In this document: positions 42,365-50,324 of the stretch, piece after piece
Numbering within the stretch: position 1 is the stretch's first letter
How the letters are laid out: each line of letters opens with the position of its first letter
From: Bacteriovoracales bacterium
GTDB taxonomy: Bacteria; Bdellovibrionota; Bacteriovoracia; Bacteriovoracales; Bacteriovoracaceae
Reading direction: 5' to 3'
NCBI GenBank assembly: GCA_030149295.1
Contig: JASBRV010000135.1
Span: forward strand, 124,001 to 188,000
Length of the DNA stretch: 64,000 bases
Translations under genes and position numbers: made by a program
Notes under the pieces: generated by a model
Database searches by the model: none
What the model saw: the letters and a program-made list of their open reading frames with translations, nothing else
What the model was told of the DNA's origin: nothing

Positions 42365-43555
42365 TTGAAGAAAGAACTAATAAAAATCATTCTTTTGGCC
42401 GCATTTTTCTTAAATGGATGCGGGGTAAGAGAAATTAGTGAAGTAGCCCCCAAGGTAACAACGGTATCACCAACAAGTGTGCTTATTGCTGAAGAGGGCG
42501 GCTGTGAAAAAGATATCACTCCCGAGTCCACTGAGTTTTTAACAAAGATTGAAGAGTTTTATACGACGGTAACTTTAGACATCGCTGCCATGAATCGCGA
42601 GCAGGGGCTTGGTCTGGCAACTCCTAGTTCTGTCGGGACAGGAGTCTATTTGTTTGGGACAGCTCAAAAGCCCTTGAGAATGAGTCTCCCAGTATTAAAC
42701 ACTAGTTTTTCCAATCTCCAGAGGGAATGGAATAAACTAAAGGAGGAAGCAGAGGAGTTGAATGACTTTTCTCGTCGGCTCAATGCTCTTTTAATTAAAG
42801 CGAGACGATTTCAAGCTCTCTCATGTCAAAGAGAGGAGTTGCAAGATAGAGCCTTTAATGATGTTCGAACCTTTCTCATCTATAAGCAAAAAAATCAAGA
42901 TCCCCTTGAGTTATGCAAAGTTTTTAAGGAAGGACCAATCTGTGAAATGGAGAAATTACTATTAAAAAGAGGGGGAAATCTCAATCAATTTAAAAGAAAC
43001 TATGAAGGACCTTTCTTAAGAAGGTTGGAAAATTTCTATTCCTATGAACCAACCCTGAAATTTCAATGTGTGAAAGTCGAGGATCAAGAACAAAGAACGA
43101 TTATCATCCCAATTGAGTTCGACGAGATTTTCTACCGTAAAGTTCATAGTTCTTTTGGTGCACTTAATACTTTGGTCGCGAATAAATGGAGCAATGATAA
43201 TCTGATAATTAAGTTTGTTCCTTATGAGAAAGAATTGCACAAACAAAGAATTAAAATTAAATGGTCTAATAGTCACCTTAGTTATGTGAAGAAAACCCAA
43301 AGGGATATTATCTATATGTCTCCCTTCTTGGGTTTTAATAGTCTTTTGCTCACTCTTGCACACGAACTGGGGCACAGTTTAGGCTTTTCAGATTGCTATC
43401 ATGAGTTCTATGACAAAGAGGAAAAACAGATTATTTATTATTCATTGGATGAGACAGGGAAAAATCTAATGTGTCATCTCGATCCTCTGGCAAAGATTCC
43501 TAATGATTATATGAAAAAGATTGAGCAATCTTTGTGCTCAGATCCCTCGTTATGA
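42365..43555 (+). CDS. Metzincin-like zinc metalloprotease lipoprotein
   Basis: A 396-residue protein with signal sequence and lipobox FLNGC, so it is membrane-anchored. AHELGHSLGFSDCYHEF carries H333, E334, H337, G340 and D343: HExxHxxGxxD, the metzincin site with Asp as third ligand, as in snapalysin. Residues 30-290 are mostly helical and of unknown fold. The start is TTG at 42365, preceded by GAGGA at short spacing; no ATG fits the signal peptide. A sigma-54-like promoter lies about 90 bases upstream. It is convergent with the TerB-like gene. Confidence 0.72.
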   Translation: MKKELIKIILLAAFFLNGCGVREISEVAPKVTTVSPTSVLIAEEGGCEKDITPESTEFLTKIEEFYTTVTLDIAAMNREQGLGLATPSSVGTGVYLFGTAQKPLRMSLPVLNTSFSNLQREWNKLKEEAEELNDFSRRLNALLIKARRFQALSCQREELQDRAFNDVRTFLIYKQKNQDPLELCKVFKEGPICEMEKLLLKRGGNLNQFKRNYEGPFLRRLENFYSYEPTLKFQCVKVEDQEQRTIIIPIEFDEIFYRKVHSSFGALNTLVANKWSNDNLIIKFVPYEKELHKQRIKIKWSNSHLSYVKKTQRDIIYMSPFLGFNSLLLTLAHELGHSLGFSDCYHEFYDKEEKQIIYYSLDETGKNLMCHLDPLAKIPNDYMKKIEQSLCSDPSL

Positions 43556-43558
43556 TTC

Positions 43559-44077
43559 CTATTTTTTTAGTGATCCCAAATGTTGAATCACTTGAGCCCT
43601 TGCAGCGATAAAATGCTTATGCTCTAGTAAGAGTCCCTTGCCAATATTTCTAATTTCCTCATTTTCCTTGTTTTCGACATTTTCATCAGCTGCTGCAATG
43701 GCAAAGAGGACTTCAAGGATTTTAAAACGCTCTTCTTCGCTTAAGCTCTCTCTTAATGGAAGGCAGTAAAGATGATTTTCTATTCCTGCTAAATCGACAA
43801 TTTCTTCTACACAAAGCCCAGCAAGGGTTTTGGCTTCTTCTTCACTCATTGAAAACCACGTTTTTAGAGACTCATAAATTAGTGACTCTTCATTTTCACA
43901 CACGTCTAGGTCGGCATTTGCCACCCTTGCCATCAAGCCGGAGAGGCACGCTGCTTTAAGATGGAAGTCTTCATCTTTTTGAGGAAAACCCATGGTAATT
44001 TTCTCATGGAGTCGGCTTGTAAAAGAAGCGGTATGAGATTTTTGTAGTGATTCTTTAAAGCGGTTCCATAAGCTCAT
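43559..44077 (-). CDS. TerB-like protein
   Basis: A 172-residue cytoplasmic protein with the helical TerB fold: KAACLSGLMARVANADLDVCENEE and LEVLFAIAAADENVENKENEEIRNIGKGL are the two TerB repeats with the ADxxVxxxE acidic metal-binding motif. TerB-like domains occur in tellurite resistance and in membrane- or phage-linked stress systems; here no other ter gene is nearby, so a general stress or envelope role is the most that can be said. It is divergent from clpS across a palindrome-containing region. Confidence 0.82.
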   Translation of the reverse strand: MSLWNRFKESLQKSHTASFTSRLHEKITMGFPQKDEDFHLKAACLSGLMARVANADLDVCENEESLIYESLKTWFSMSEEEAKTLAGLCVEEIVDLAGIENHLYCLPLRESLSEEERFKILEVLFAIAAADENVENKENEEIRNIGKGLLLEHKHFIAARAQVIQHLGSLKK

Positions 44078-44097
44078 TTGGGCTCCTAAATTGTTTG

Positions 44098-44116
44098 TAT
44101 TTGTCTATGACAAATA
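44098..44116. promoter_or_regulatory. Palindromic operator candidate upstream of terB-like and clpS
   Basis: TATTTGTC-TAT-GACAAATA is a perfect palindrome with eight-base arms, 21 bases from the terB-like start. Its size and symmetry fit a dimeric repressor or activator site. Confidence 0.45.
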
Positions 44117-44159
44117 ATGTTAGGAAATCTCTAGTATTTTCGCAATCTTGCTAGGCGTT

Positions 44160-44177
44160 TAGGCTTTAGACAGCCTA
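44160..44177 (+). promoter_or_regulatory. Small hairpin in the clpS leader region
   Basis: TAGGCT (44160-44165) and AGCCTA (44172-44177) flank TTAGAC. It may be a leader hairpin or part of a regulatory site; the evidence is the inverted repeat only. Confidence 0.3.
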
Positions 44178-44246
44178 CCTATTAAGGTCAAATTCAGTTA
44201 AAATAGAAAAAGGTCTAAGATGTGTTTTTTAGGAGTTAGACAGCGA

Positions 44247-44606
44247 ATGAATTTAGACGACCTTGACTTTAACATTTTTGCTCCCATCTTAAGTGGAGAA
44301 GAGGATCACGAAGAGGGCAGTGGTGTAGCTACGGTTATAAAGCCGAAAGTAAAGAAACCTCGCCTCTATAAAGTCCTTCTTCATAACGATGATTATACGA
44401 CAATGGAGTTTGTCGTTTATGTTTTACAAAAACACTTTGGTAAGTCTCTCGCTGATGCCCAAGGGATTATGTTGAAAGTTCATAATGAAGGAGTAGGCAT
44501 TTGTGGTGTATTCACTCACGAGGTTGCAGAAAGTAAAGTGGCTAAGGTTTCGCAAGAGGCCAAGGAAAACGGCCATCCCCTTAAGTGCAGCATAGAACCT
44601 GAGTAG
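44247..44606 (+). CDS. clpS: ClpS adaptor protein
   Basis: A 119-residue adaptor that hands N-end-rule substrates to ClpAP. The core YKVLLHNDDYTTMEFVVYVLQKHF holds the Asn-Asp-Asp of the N-degron pocket and the conserved YTTMEFVV; FTHEVAESKVAKVSQEA completes the domain. AGGAG at 44231-44235 is eleven bases from the ATG at 44247, slightly long; an upstream ATG at 44220 has no ribosome site. The 35-residue acidic N-terminal part is longer than in E. coli. The next gene, ten bases on, is clpA. Confidence 0.95.
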   Translation: MNLDDLDFNIFAPILSGEEDHEEGSGVATVIKPKVKKPRLYKVLLHNDDYTTMEFVVYVLQKHFGKSLADAQGIMLKVHNEGVGICGVFTHEVAESKVAKVSQEAKENGHPLKCSIEPE

Positions 44607-44616
44607 AGGTAAAGTT

Positions 44617-47004
44617 ATGATGTCAAAAAAATTAGAAGTCATTATTAATGGTGCTATCAAAAAAGCCAATGAACTCAAGCATGAGTATCTCACCCTTGAG
44701 GCTATGCTTCTTTCCATGCTCGATGATGAGCAAGTTTCTGAGGTTATTAAAAATTGTGAAGGTAAGCCAGAAGAGATTCGATCTGAGCTTGAGGAATTTC
44801 TTGAAACCAAGGAAAACTTTAGCATTTTAAGCGATAGGGAAGTCGAAGAGTTAAGCAAAAAGCAATTTGTGGATGATGAATTACGAAAACTTGCTAAAGA
44901 ATCTGGAATTGTTTATCAGCCCGAGATCAGTCTTTCTCTTCAAAGAGTTATCCAACGTGCAGCTATTCATGTGCAATCTTCCGGGAAACGCCATATTAGA
45001 GGAATTAATCTTCTCGTGGCCATGTTTCAGGAAAAAGAATCCTATGCTCTTTATACTCTTCAAAAGAGAGGAATTGAGCGCTTTGATGTTGTTAAATACA
45101 TCTCTCATGGCATAGATCAACCAGAGACTGCCCATGAAGAAGGTTTAGGTGCTCAAACAGAAGCACCTGCTGACTACGTGGAGACTGAAGCGAAAGGAAA
45201 AGCTCCGAAATATAAATTTTTGGAGCAATATGCCCTTAATCTTAATGAGCTTGCTTCAAAACAAAAAATAGATCCCGTTATTGGTAGGGAAGACGAGATA
45301 CGCAGGATTATTCAGGTTCTTTGTCGCCGTAGGAAAAACAACCCTCTCCTTGTTGGGGAAGCTGGGGTAGGTAAAACAGCAATTGCTGAGGGACTTGCCT
45401 ATTGTATCGACCAGGGAGAAGTTCCCGAAGTCCTAGAGGAGACGACAGTTTATAGTCTCGATATGGCTTCATTATTGGCGGGGGCAAAGTTTAGAGGTGA
45501 CTTTGAGCAAAGGCTTAAAGGGGTCGTTAAAGACCTCACCGCTTTAGGGGAAATAGGAAAGCAGCCTATTCTTTTCATCGATGAGATTCATACAGTCATG
45601 GGAGCTGGAGCGACTGCTGGTGGTAGTATGGATGCTTCAAATCTCCTCAAGCCATCTTTAACTTCTGGAAGAATTCGTGTTCTTGGCTCTACAACTTATG
45701 AGGAATACCGAAAATTTATTGAAAAGGATTCTGCATTTAGCCGTCGATTTCAAAAAATTGATGTTGAAGAGCCCTCTCTTGAGGACACTTTTAAGATTTT
45801 ACAAGGTTTAAGGCCTAAATTTGAAGAGCATCATGGGGTTAAGTACTCAAACAGTGTCTTAAGGGCAGCGGTTGACCTCTCAAGTCGTTATATTACGGAC
45901 AGAAAGAACCCTGATAAGGCCATTGATGTTATCGATGAAGCAGGGGCTTACACCCAATTACTGGCCAATAAGCGCTCCAAAATCACTAAGAAGGATGTTG
46001 AAGGAATTGTGGCCAAGCTGGCAAAGGTTCCTAAACTCAATGTAGCTGGCGATGAAAAACAAAAGCTAAAGGATCTCAAAAAGAATCTTTTGATGACTAT
46101 TTATGGTCAAGATCAGGCGGTTCAAAAAGTGGCAGATGCTATTTTACTGTCTAGAAGTGGACTTGGGACTGAAGAAAAACCAATGGCAAGTTTCCTCTTC
46201 AGTGGCCCAACAGGGGTCGGTAAAACTGAATTAGCCCGTCAACTCGCTTTTAATCTCGATAGCCATCTTGAAAGAATTGATATGTCTGAGTATATGGAAA
46301 AACATGCTGTCAGCAAGCTCTTGGGAGCCCCTCCCGGATATGTTGGATATGACCAAGGTGGTCTTTTAACGGATGCTATTAAGAAAAATCCTCATTGTAT
46401 CCTCTTATTAGACGAGATTGAAAAGGCCCATCCAGATATTTATAACGTTCTATTACAAGTTATGGATAACGGCCGATTGACTGATAGTCAGGGGCGAACC
46501 ACGGACTTTAGAAATGTCGTCATTATTATGACAACTAATGCTGGAGCTAAAGAAATGGAAGGTGGTTCGATCGGACTATCTGGTATGATGGCTAAAGAGG
46601 CAACTCATAAGCGCGATCAAGCTATTAAGAACTTTTTTACGCCTGAGTTTAGAAATAGACTTGATGGAATTGTTCATTTCAATAGGCTAGGAACGGATTT
46701 CATCATCCGAATAGTGGATAAGTTTTTAACAGAACTTGAAGCAAAATTAGCTAAAAAGAATGTTCATCTTGATGTTGATGATGAAGTGAAGGAATGGATG
46801 GCCGAAACGGGATATGATCCCAAAATGGGTGCTAGACCCTTGTCGAGAATGGTCGATATTCACATCAAGAAACCCCTCTCCCACGAAATTCTCTTTGGAG
46901 AGTTAGAAAAAGGTGGAAGTGTTAGAGTAAAACTTGTGGATAAAGATGGTGAAAACCCTCTTGGTTTTGAGTTTCATACTGAAAAGCAGCTAGAGCCCGT
47001 ATAG
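44617..47004 (+). CDS. clpA: ATP-dependent Clp protease ATP-binding subunit ClpA
   Basis: A 795-residue Hsp100 unfoldase. The N-domain (residues 1-145) binds ClpS. The first AAA domain has GEAGVGKT and LFIDEIHTVMGAG; the second has GPTGVGKT, LLLDEIEKAH and a C-terminal D2 small domain. The IGL tripeptide loop that docks to ClpP is suggested by GGSIGLSGM at about residue 652. Length is slightly above E. coli ClpA (758). GAGG precedes the ATG. clpS and clpA form a two-gene operon ended by a strong terminator. Confidence 0.96.
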   Translation: MMSKKLEVIINGAIKKANELKHEYLTLEAMLLSMLDDEQVSEVIKNCEGKPEEIRSELEEFLETKENFSILSDREVEELSKKQFVDDELRKLAKESGIVYQPEISLSLQRVIQRAAIHVQSSGKRHIRGINLLVAMFQEKESYALYTLQKRGIERFDVVKYISHGIDQPETAHEEGLGAQTEAPADYVETEAKGKAPKYKFLEQYALNLNELASKQKIDPVIGREDEIRRIIQVLCRRRKNNPLLVGEAGVGKTAIAEGLAYCIDQGEVPEVLEETTVYSLDMASLLAGAKFRGDFEQRLKGVVKDLTALGEIGKQPILFIDEIHTVMGAGATAGGSMDASNLLKPSLTSGRIRVLGSTTYEEYRKFIEKDSAFSRRFQKIDVEEPSLEDTFKILQGLRPKFEEHHGVKYSNSVLRAAVDLSSRYITDRKNPDKAIDVIDEAGAYTQLLANKRSKITKKDVEGIVAKLAKVPKLNVAGDEKQKLKDLKKNLLMTIYGQDQAVQKVADAILLSRSGLGTEEKPMASFLFSGPTGVGKTELARQLAFNLDSHLERIDMSEYMEKHAVSKLLGAPPGYVGYDQGGLLTDAIKKNPHCILLLDEIEKAHPDIYNVLLQVMDNGRLTDSQGRTTDFRNVVIIMTTNAGAKEMEGGSIGLSGMMAKEATHKRDQAIKNFFTPEFRNRLDGIVHFNRLGTDFIIRIVDKFLTELEAKLAKKNVHLDVDDEVKEWMAETGYDPKMGARPLSRMVDIHIKKPLSHEILFGELEKGGSVRVKLVDKDGENPLGFEFHTEKQLEPV

Positions 47005-47034
47005 TGTCATCTAAATAGACTTGTTTTTTTTAAG

Positions 47035-47062
47035 AAACCTCCCTTTTGGGAGGTTTTTTTTT
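47035..47062 (+). terminator. Rho-independent terminator of clpSA
   Basis: AAACCTCCC (47035-47043), loop TTTT, GGGAGGTTT (47048-47056), then a T-run to 47062. It is a textbook intrinsic terminator 30 bases after the clpA stop. Confidence 0.93.
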
Positions 47063-47390
47063 ATCTAAATGGATAAAAGAGGCTGATAAAAGTGTCACTT
47101 TTTTCCCAAAAAAGAGATAAAACTCCACTAAAACAACGTAAAAAGACACCTTTTTTTAAAAAAAAGAACAGCCTTTTCAAGATAAAAAAACACTTAATTA
47201 GTGTAAAAAAATTCCTTTTTCCAAAACTTTTTTTATTCTTTGAAAATGAATGAATGACCAGTATTAAAGGGCTTGTCGAAAGTTTGAGCCCCGGTCGTTT
47301 TAGAAAAAACTTTAATTATAATTAAAGAATGTTTTTGATTGTGGCGAAAAAGACTTAAGCCCTAAGACAGGAATATGGTGACATTTTTGT
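47063..47390. other. AT-rich non-coding stretch upstream of the lysine-repeat gene
   Basis: No credible gene is visible. The stretch is full of A- and T-runs. It holds two small inverted repeats, AAAAGTG-T-CACTTTT (47088-47102) and ACACT-TAATT-AGTGT (47190-47204). Phased A-tracts of this kind can bend DNA, which would suit regulation of a DNA-binding protein gene (inference). Confidence 0.5.
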
Positions 47391-47419
47391 TTGCGTTAAA
47401 ACAAATTTGTGTTTATTCT
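47391..47419 (+). promoter_or_regulatory. Possible promoter of the lysine-repeat gene
   Basis: TTGCGT (47391-47396) and TATTCT (47414-47419) are separated by 17 bases. The spacer contains the perfect palindrome ACAAATTTGT (47401-47410), a possible operator site. Confidence 0.4.
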
Positions 47420-47451
47420 TTTAATAGGTATTACAACCAGGAGGACGTCAA

Positions 47452-47724
47452 ATGGCTGTTAGAAAAAAAGCTACAAAAAAGAAAGTAGCAAAAAAAGCAA
47501 CGAAGAAGAAGGTAGCTAAGAAAAAAGCTACTAAGAAGAAAGTAGCTAAGAAAAAAGCTACTAAGAAGAAAGTAGCTAAGAAAAAGGCAACTAAGAAGAA
47601 AACTGCCAAGAAAAAAGCTACTAAAAAGAAAGCTACAAAGAAAAAAGTAGCTAAGAAAGCTACTAAAAAGAAAGTAGCTAAGAAAAAAGCTACAAAAAAG
47701 AAAGTAGCTAAGAAAAAGAAGTAA
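47452..47724 (+). CDS. Lysine-repeat histone H1-like DNA-binding protein
   Basis: A 90-residue protein composed almost only of Lys, Ala, Thr and Val; 52 of 90 residues are lysine. The unit ATKKKVAKKK recurs with small variations over the whole length, and the DNA repeats with it. This is the pattern of bacterial H1-like proteins (Hc1/Hc2, AlgP C-terminus), which condense DNA or bind RNA without sequence preference. AGGAGG eight bases before the ATG predicts strong translation. There is no folded N-terminal domain, so it is a pure tail protein. It is monocistronic and followed by a strong terminator. Confidence 0.88.
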   Translation: MAVRKKATKKKVAKKATKKKVAKKKATKKKVAKKKATKKKVAKKKATKKKTAKKKATKKKATKKKVAKKATKKKVAKKKATKKKVAKKKK

Positions 47725-47751
47725 TCTACACCTTAGAGTGAGATGAAATTG

Positions 47752-47781
47752 AGGCCTCCCGTTTGGGAGGCCTTTTTTTTT
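47752..47781 (+). terminator. Rho-independent terminator of the lysine-repeat gene
   Basis: AGGCCTCCC (47752-47760), loop GTTT, GGGAGGCCT (47765-47773), then eight T residues to 47781. Confidence 0.93.
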
Positions 47782-48148
47782 AAGGCGTTATCGGCAGGAA
47801 AGCCGATAATGCCGCGAAACCCAGGCGAGGGCAGGAGCCCGAGATCGGGTAAGCTTCGCAAAATTCTAAAATTCAAAACTTTACCGACTCTTAGAATTTG
47901 TAGGAAACTCTCTTGTAAAGCTTTAAGTAATTTCAGTGACTTAGAGGTCTGCTTTGAGCTTAAATGGCAGGAGAGGGCCTCTCGCCTATTTTCCATTTTG
48001 ATTTGGGCCTATGGGAGACCTAGGAAAGATTTTAGAAAGGCTGAGAATGGCGATGAGAAAGTTGCCAAGAATACTCAGCCTTGTTAGTTTGTAGCGCATT
48101 AAGCTACGATTATTTCGTCGTTATAAACCTTTTCAATGGAGATTCTTT
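47782..48148 (+). other. Structured non-coding region, candidate small RNA
   Basis: About 367 bases without a convincing gene but with four perfect stems. They are TTATCGGC/GCCGATAA (47788-47809), AAATTCTAA/TTAGAATTT (47861-47899), AGAGG/CCTCT near 47942-47983, and AAGGCTGAG/CTCAGCCTT with an inner TGGC/GCCA (48037-48082). The segment 47810-47855 is more GC-rich than its surroundings. It does not carry the conserved motifs of RNase P RNA, tmRNA or SRP RNA. It could be an independent RNA or the long leader of miaB. Open frames on both strands look spurious because they run into the neighbouring terminator or begin inside a stem. Confidence 0.4.
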
Positions 48149-49624
48149 ATGACGGCTTCGACAGGACTTGGCTCCCGCAATAGTGAGCTACCTCAAGAGC
48201 AATGGGTTGTTGACCCAGAAACCGGAAAGAAAACAGTAAAAGTCGGGGATTTAGAATTCCCTGAACGAAAAGTATGGATGCATACCTTTGGTTGTCAGAT
48301 GAATTATCATGACACGGAAAGAGTGCTTTCTCATCTTGAAGGCTTGAACTTTAAGAAGACCGACAAGCAAGATGAAGCTGACTTGGTTCTTTTTAATACT
48401 TGTGCCATTCGTGATCTTTCAAATCAGAAGTTCTATTCCAAGCTGGGAGACACTCAGCACCTAAAAAAGAAAAACCCTAATGTAAAAGTTGGTGTTGGTG
48501 GATGCGTGGCCCAGACAGAAGGGAAGGAGCTTATAAAGAAATATAATCACCTCGACTTCTCCTTTGGAACTGATGTCATCGATACCATCAATGAACTCGT
48601 CTATAGAAGTTATGCCGGTGAAGATCCCTTTGCGATAAATACTTGGGACAGGTCTCAAAACTTTTCTATCGAAACGAAGGTCACTCATGGTTCACCCCAA
48701 GCTTTCGTGAATATCATCAAGGGTTGTAATAAAGTTTGTAGCTACTGCATCGTTCCTTTCACAAGAGGAAAAGAGAAATCACGTCGTCTCAAGGAAGTCG
48801 TCGATGATGTGAGAAAGCTGGTTGAATATCAAGGAATTCAAGAAGTGACTCTTCTCGGTCAAAACGTGAATTCCTATGGGAAAGAAAATGGTGAATCTCT
48901 CGGACAATTGATTACAGAACTAGATAAGATCGATGGCCTTGAACTCATTCGCTACACAACCAGTCACCCGTATGATGTTAGTGATGAGCTTATTGCCGTT
49001 CATGGGGAGGCGAAAAAACTTTCTCGTCACCTTCATTTACCTGTTCAATCTGGTTCAACAAGTTGTCTCAAAAGAATGAGAAGAGAATACACCGTTGAAC
49101 ATTATCTCGGGCTTTTGGAAAAATTAAGAAAATCAAATCCCAATATTGTTTTAAGTACTGATATCATTGCTGGCTTTGTGAATGAGACTGAGGAAGAGCA
49201 TCAAGCTACCTTAGATCTCTTAACTAAGGCCCAGTATGATTTTATCTATTCCTACGCTTATTCGATGAGGGCGAAAACTAGGGCCTCACGTATGGAGGAT
49301 AACTTAACGGATGATATCCGTGGTGCGAGATTGAGAGAAATTCAATCTCACCAAACTAAAATCCAAGAAAAGATTCGTCAAACACTCGTTGGAAAGCGCT
49401 TTACTGTGCTTGTTGATGGTCATGGTTTTAAAGGTGGTATAAAAAAGTGGAAAGGTCGCACCAATTGTATGCGGATTGTTCACTTTGAGCCAGAAACTCC
49501 AGAGCAAGATCTCCAATGGCATTGGGTTGATGTCGAGGTAACTTCTGCTACGGCTTTTTCCTGTCAGGGCGTGATCAAAAAGGTTCATGGTCGCCGTATG
49601 AGCCCTGATATCACAAGATATTAA
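48149..49624 (+). CDS. miaB: tRNA-2-methylthio-N6-isopentenyladenosine synthase MiaB
   Basis: A 491-residue radical-SAM methylthiotransferase that modifies A37 of tRNAs reading UNN codons. The N-terminal domain holds three cluster cysteines (C49, C85, C119), the radical-SAM motif is CNKVCSYC (C183, C187, C190), and a C-terminal TRAM domain includes VLVDGHG. Length is slightly above the usual 440-475, because of about 40 extra residues before VWMHTFGCQMN. GGAGA is upstream of the ATG. It is monocistronic with its own terminator. Confidence 0.95.
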   Translation: MTASTGLGSRNSELPQEQWVVDPETGKKTVKVGDLEFPERKVWMHTFGCQMNYHDTERVLSHLEGLNFKKTDKQDEADLVLFNTCAIRDLSNQKFYSKLGDTQHLKKKNPNVKVGVGGCVAQTEGKELIKKYNHLDFSFGTDVIDTINELVYRSYAGEDPFAINTWDRSQNFSIETKVTHGSPQAFVNIIKGCNKVCSYCIVPFTRGKEKSRRLKEVVDDVRKLVEYQGIQEVTLLGQNVNSYGKENGESLGQLITELDKIDGLELIRYTTSHPYDVSDELIAVHGEAKKLSRHLHLPVQSGSTSCLKRMRREYTVEHYLGLLEKLRKSNPNIVLSTDIIAGFVNETEEEHQATLDLLTKAQYDFIYSYAYSMRAKTRASRMEDNLTDDIRGARLREIQSHQTKIQEKIRQTLVGKRFTVLVDGHGFKGGIKKWKGRTNCMRIVHFEPETPEQDLQWHWVDVEVTSATAFSCQGVIKKVHGRRMSPDITRY

Positions 49625-49647
49625 GTAAAATCAGCCAGTTAGAAGAG

Positions 49648-49675
49648 AAAGGGAGGTAAAAACCTCCCTTTTTTT
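49648..49675 (+). terminator. Rho-independent terminator of miaB
   Basis: AAAGGGAGGT (49648-49657), loop AAAA, ACCTCCCTTT (49662-49671), then further T residues to 49675. Confidence 0.92.
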
Positions 49676-49700
49676 ATGCCTGATTTCAGATCGCGGTAAT

Positions 49701-50324
49701 ATGAAAGAGATGATGAAGAGAATGATCCTCTTTTTTTTGGCCGCCACTTTTTGCTCACCATGCTTCGCTTTGGTCGAATTGAACGGTGAATACGGCTTTA
49801 GCACCCAAAAATATGGAAGTGACCGCAGTAACGAGATTAACTCCACAACCTTTGGAGGAGCGATCGCTCTTTATCTCTTTGACACTACAGCGATTGAAGT
49901 CAATTACTCCCAGACAGAAACCCTGACGACAGAAAATAATACAATTTCTATCGATTCAACCTTTGATCTCATCTCTCAAGAGAATAATGTTTTGGTTTAT
50001 TCTTATGGCGTTGGAATTAGACAGGCTTTTGCCTCTCGTAAAGCCCGCTTTCGTCCCAGTATTAGCTTAGGCTATGCCAGGCAGTTTATTAGGGACACAA
50101 CGAGGGCGAGCTTTCGCAATAATACGACTGGAGCTATTTTTGATGTTAGTGAGTCTCCCACGAAATTAAGAGATGATTCCGTTTTTGGCAGCTTTAACAT
50201 AGAATTGAGGCTGACTCAGAGGTTGTCTCTTCGTGGATCAGTAAAAACTATCTTTAGGGCCTTTGAGTTTGATAGAGCACAGGATAATTTGCGCTACCTC
50301 ATAGGCTTCTCATGGTTCTTATAA
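49701..50324 (+). CDS. Outer-membrane beta-barrel protein
   Basis: A 207-residue protein with signal peptide (MILFFLAATFCSPCFA). The mature part has about eight amphipathic strands (VELNGEYGFSTQKYG, FGGAIALYLFDTTAIEVNYS, LVYSYGVGIRQAF, FRPSISLGYARQF, SVFGSFNIELRLT, LRYLIGFSWFL) and ends with an aromatic residue, as outer-membrane barrels do. It resembles OmpW/OmpA-type small barrels; the ligand is unknown. Several in-frame ATGs occur in the first eight codons, so the exact start is uncertain. The stop overlaps the next gene by 13 bases. Confidence 0.75.
   Translation: MKEMMKRMILFFLAATFCSPCFALVELNGEYGFSTQKYGSDRSNEINSTTFGGAIALYLFDTTAIEVNYSQTETLTTENNTISIDSTFDLISQENNVLVYSYGVGIRQAFASRKARFRPSISLGYARQFIRDTTRASFRNNTTGAIFDVSESPTKLRDDSVFGSFNIELRLTQRLSLRGSVKTIFRAFEFDRAQDNLRYLIGFSWFL

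Noticed and set aside
47733-48087. Open frames on both strands (87 and 114 residues) between the lysine-repeat gene and miaB
   Set aside because: They overlap each other, one runs through the intrinsic terminator, neither has a ribosome site, and their composition looks like translated structured RNA.
47782-48148. RNase P RNA, tmRNA or SRP RNA
   Set aside because: The conserved sequence blocks of these RNAs were looked for on both strands and not found.
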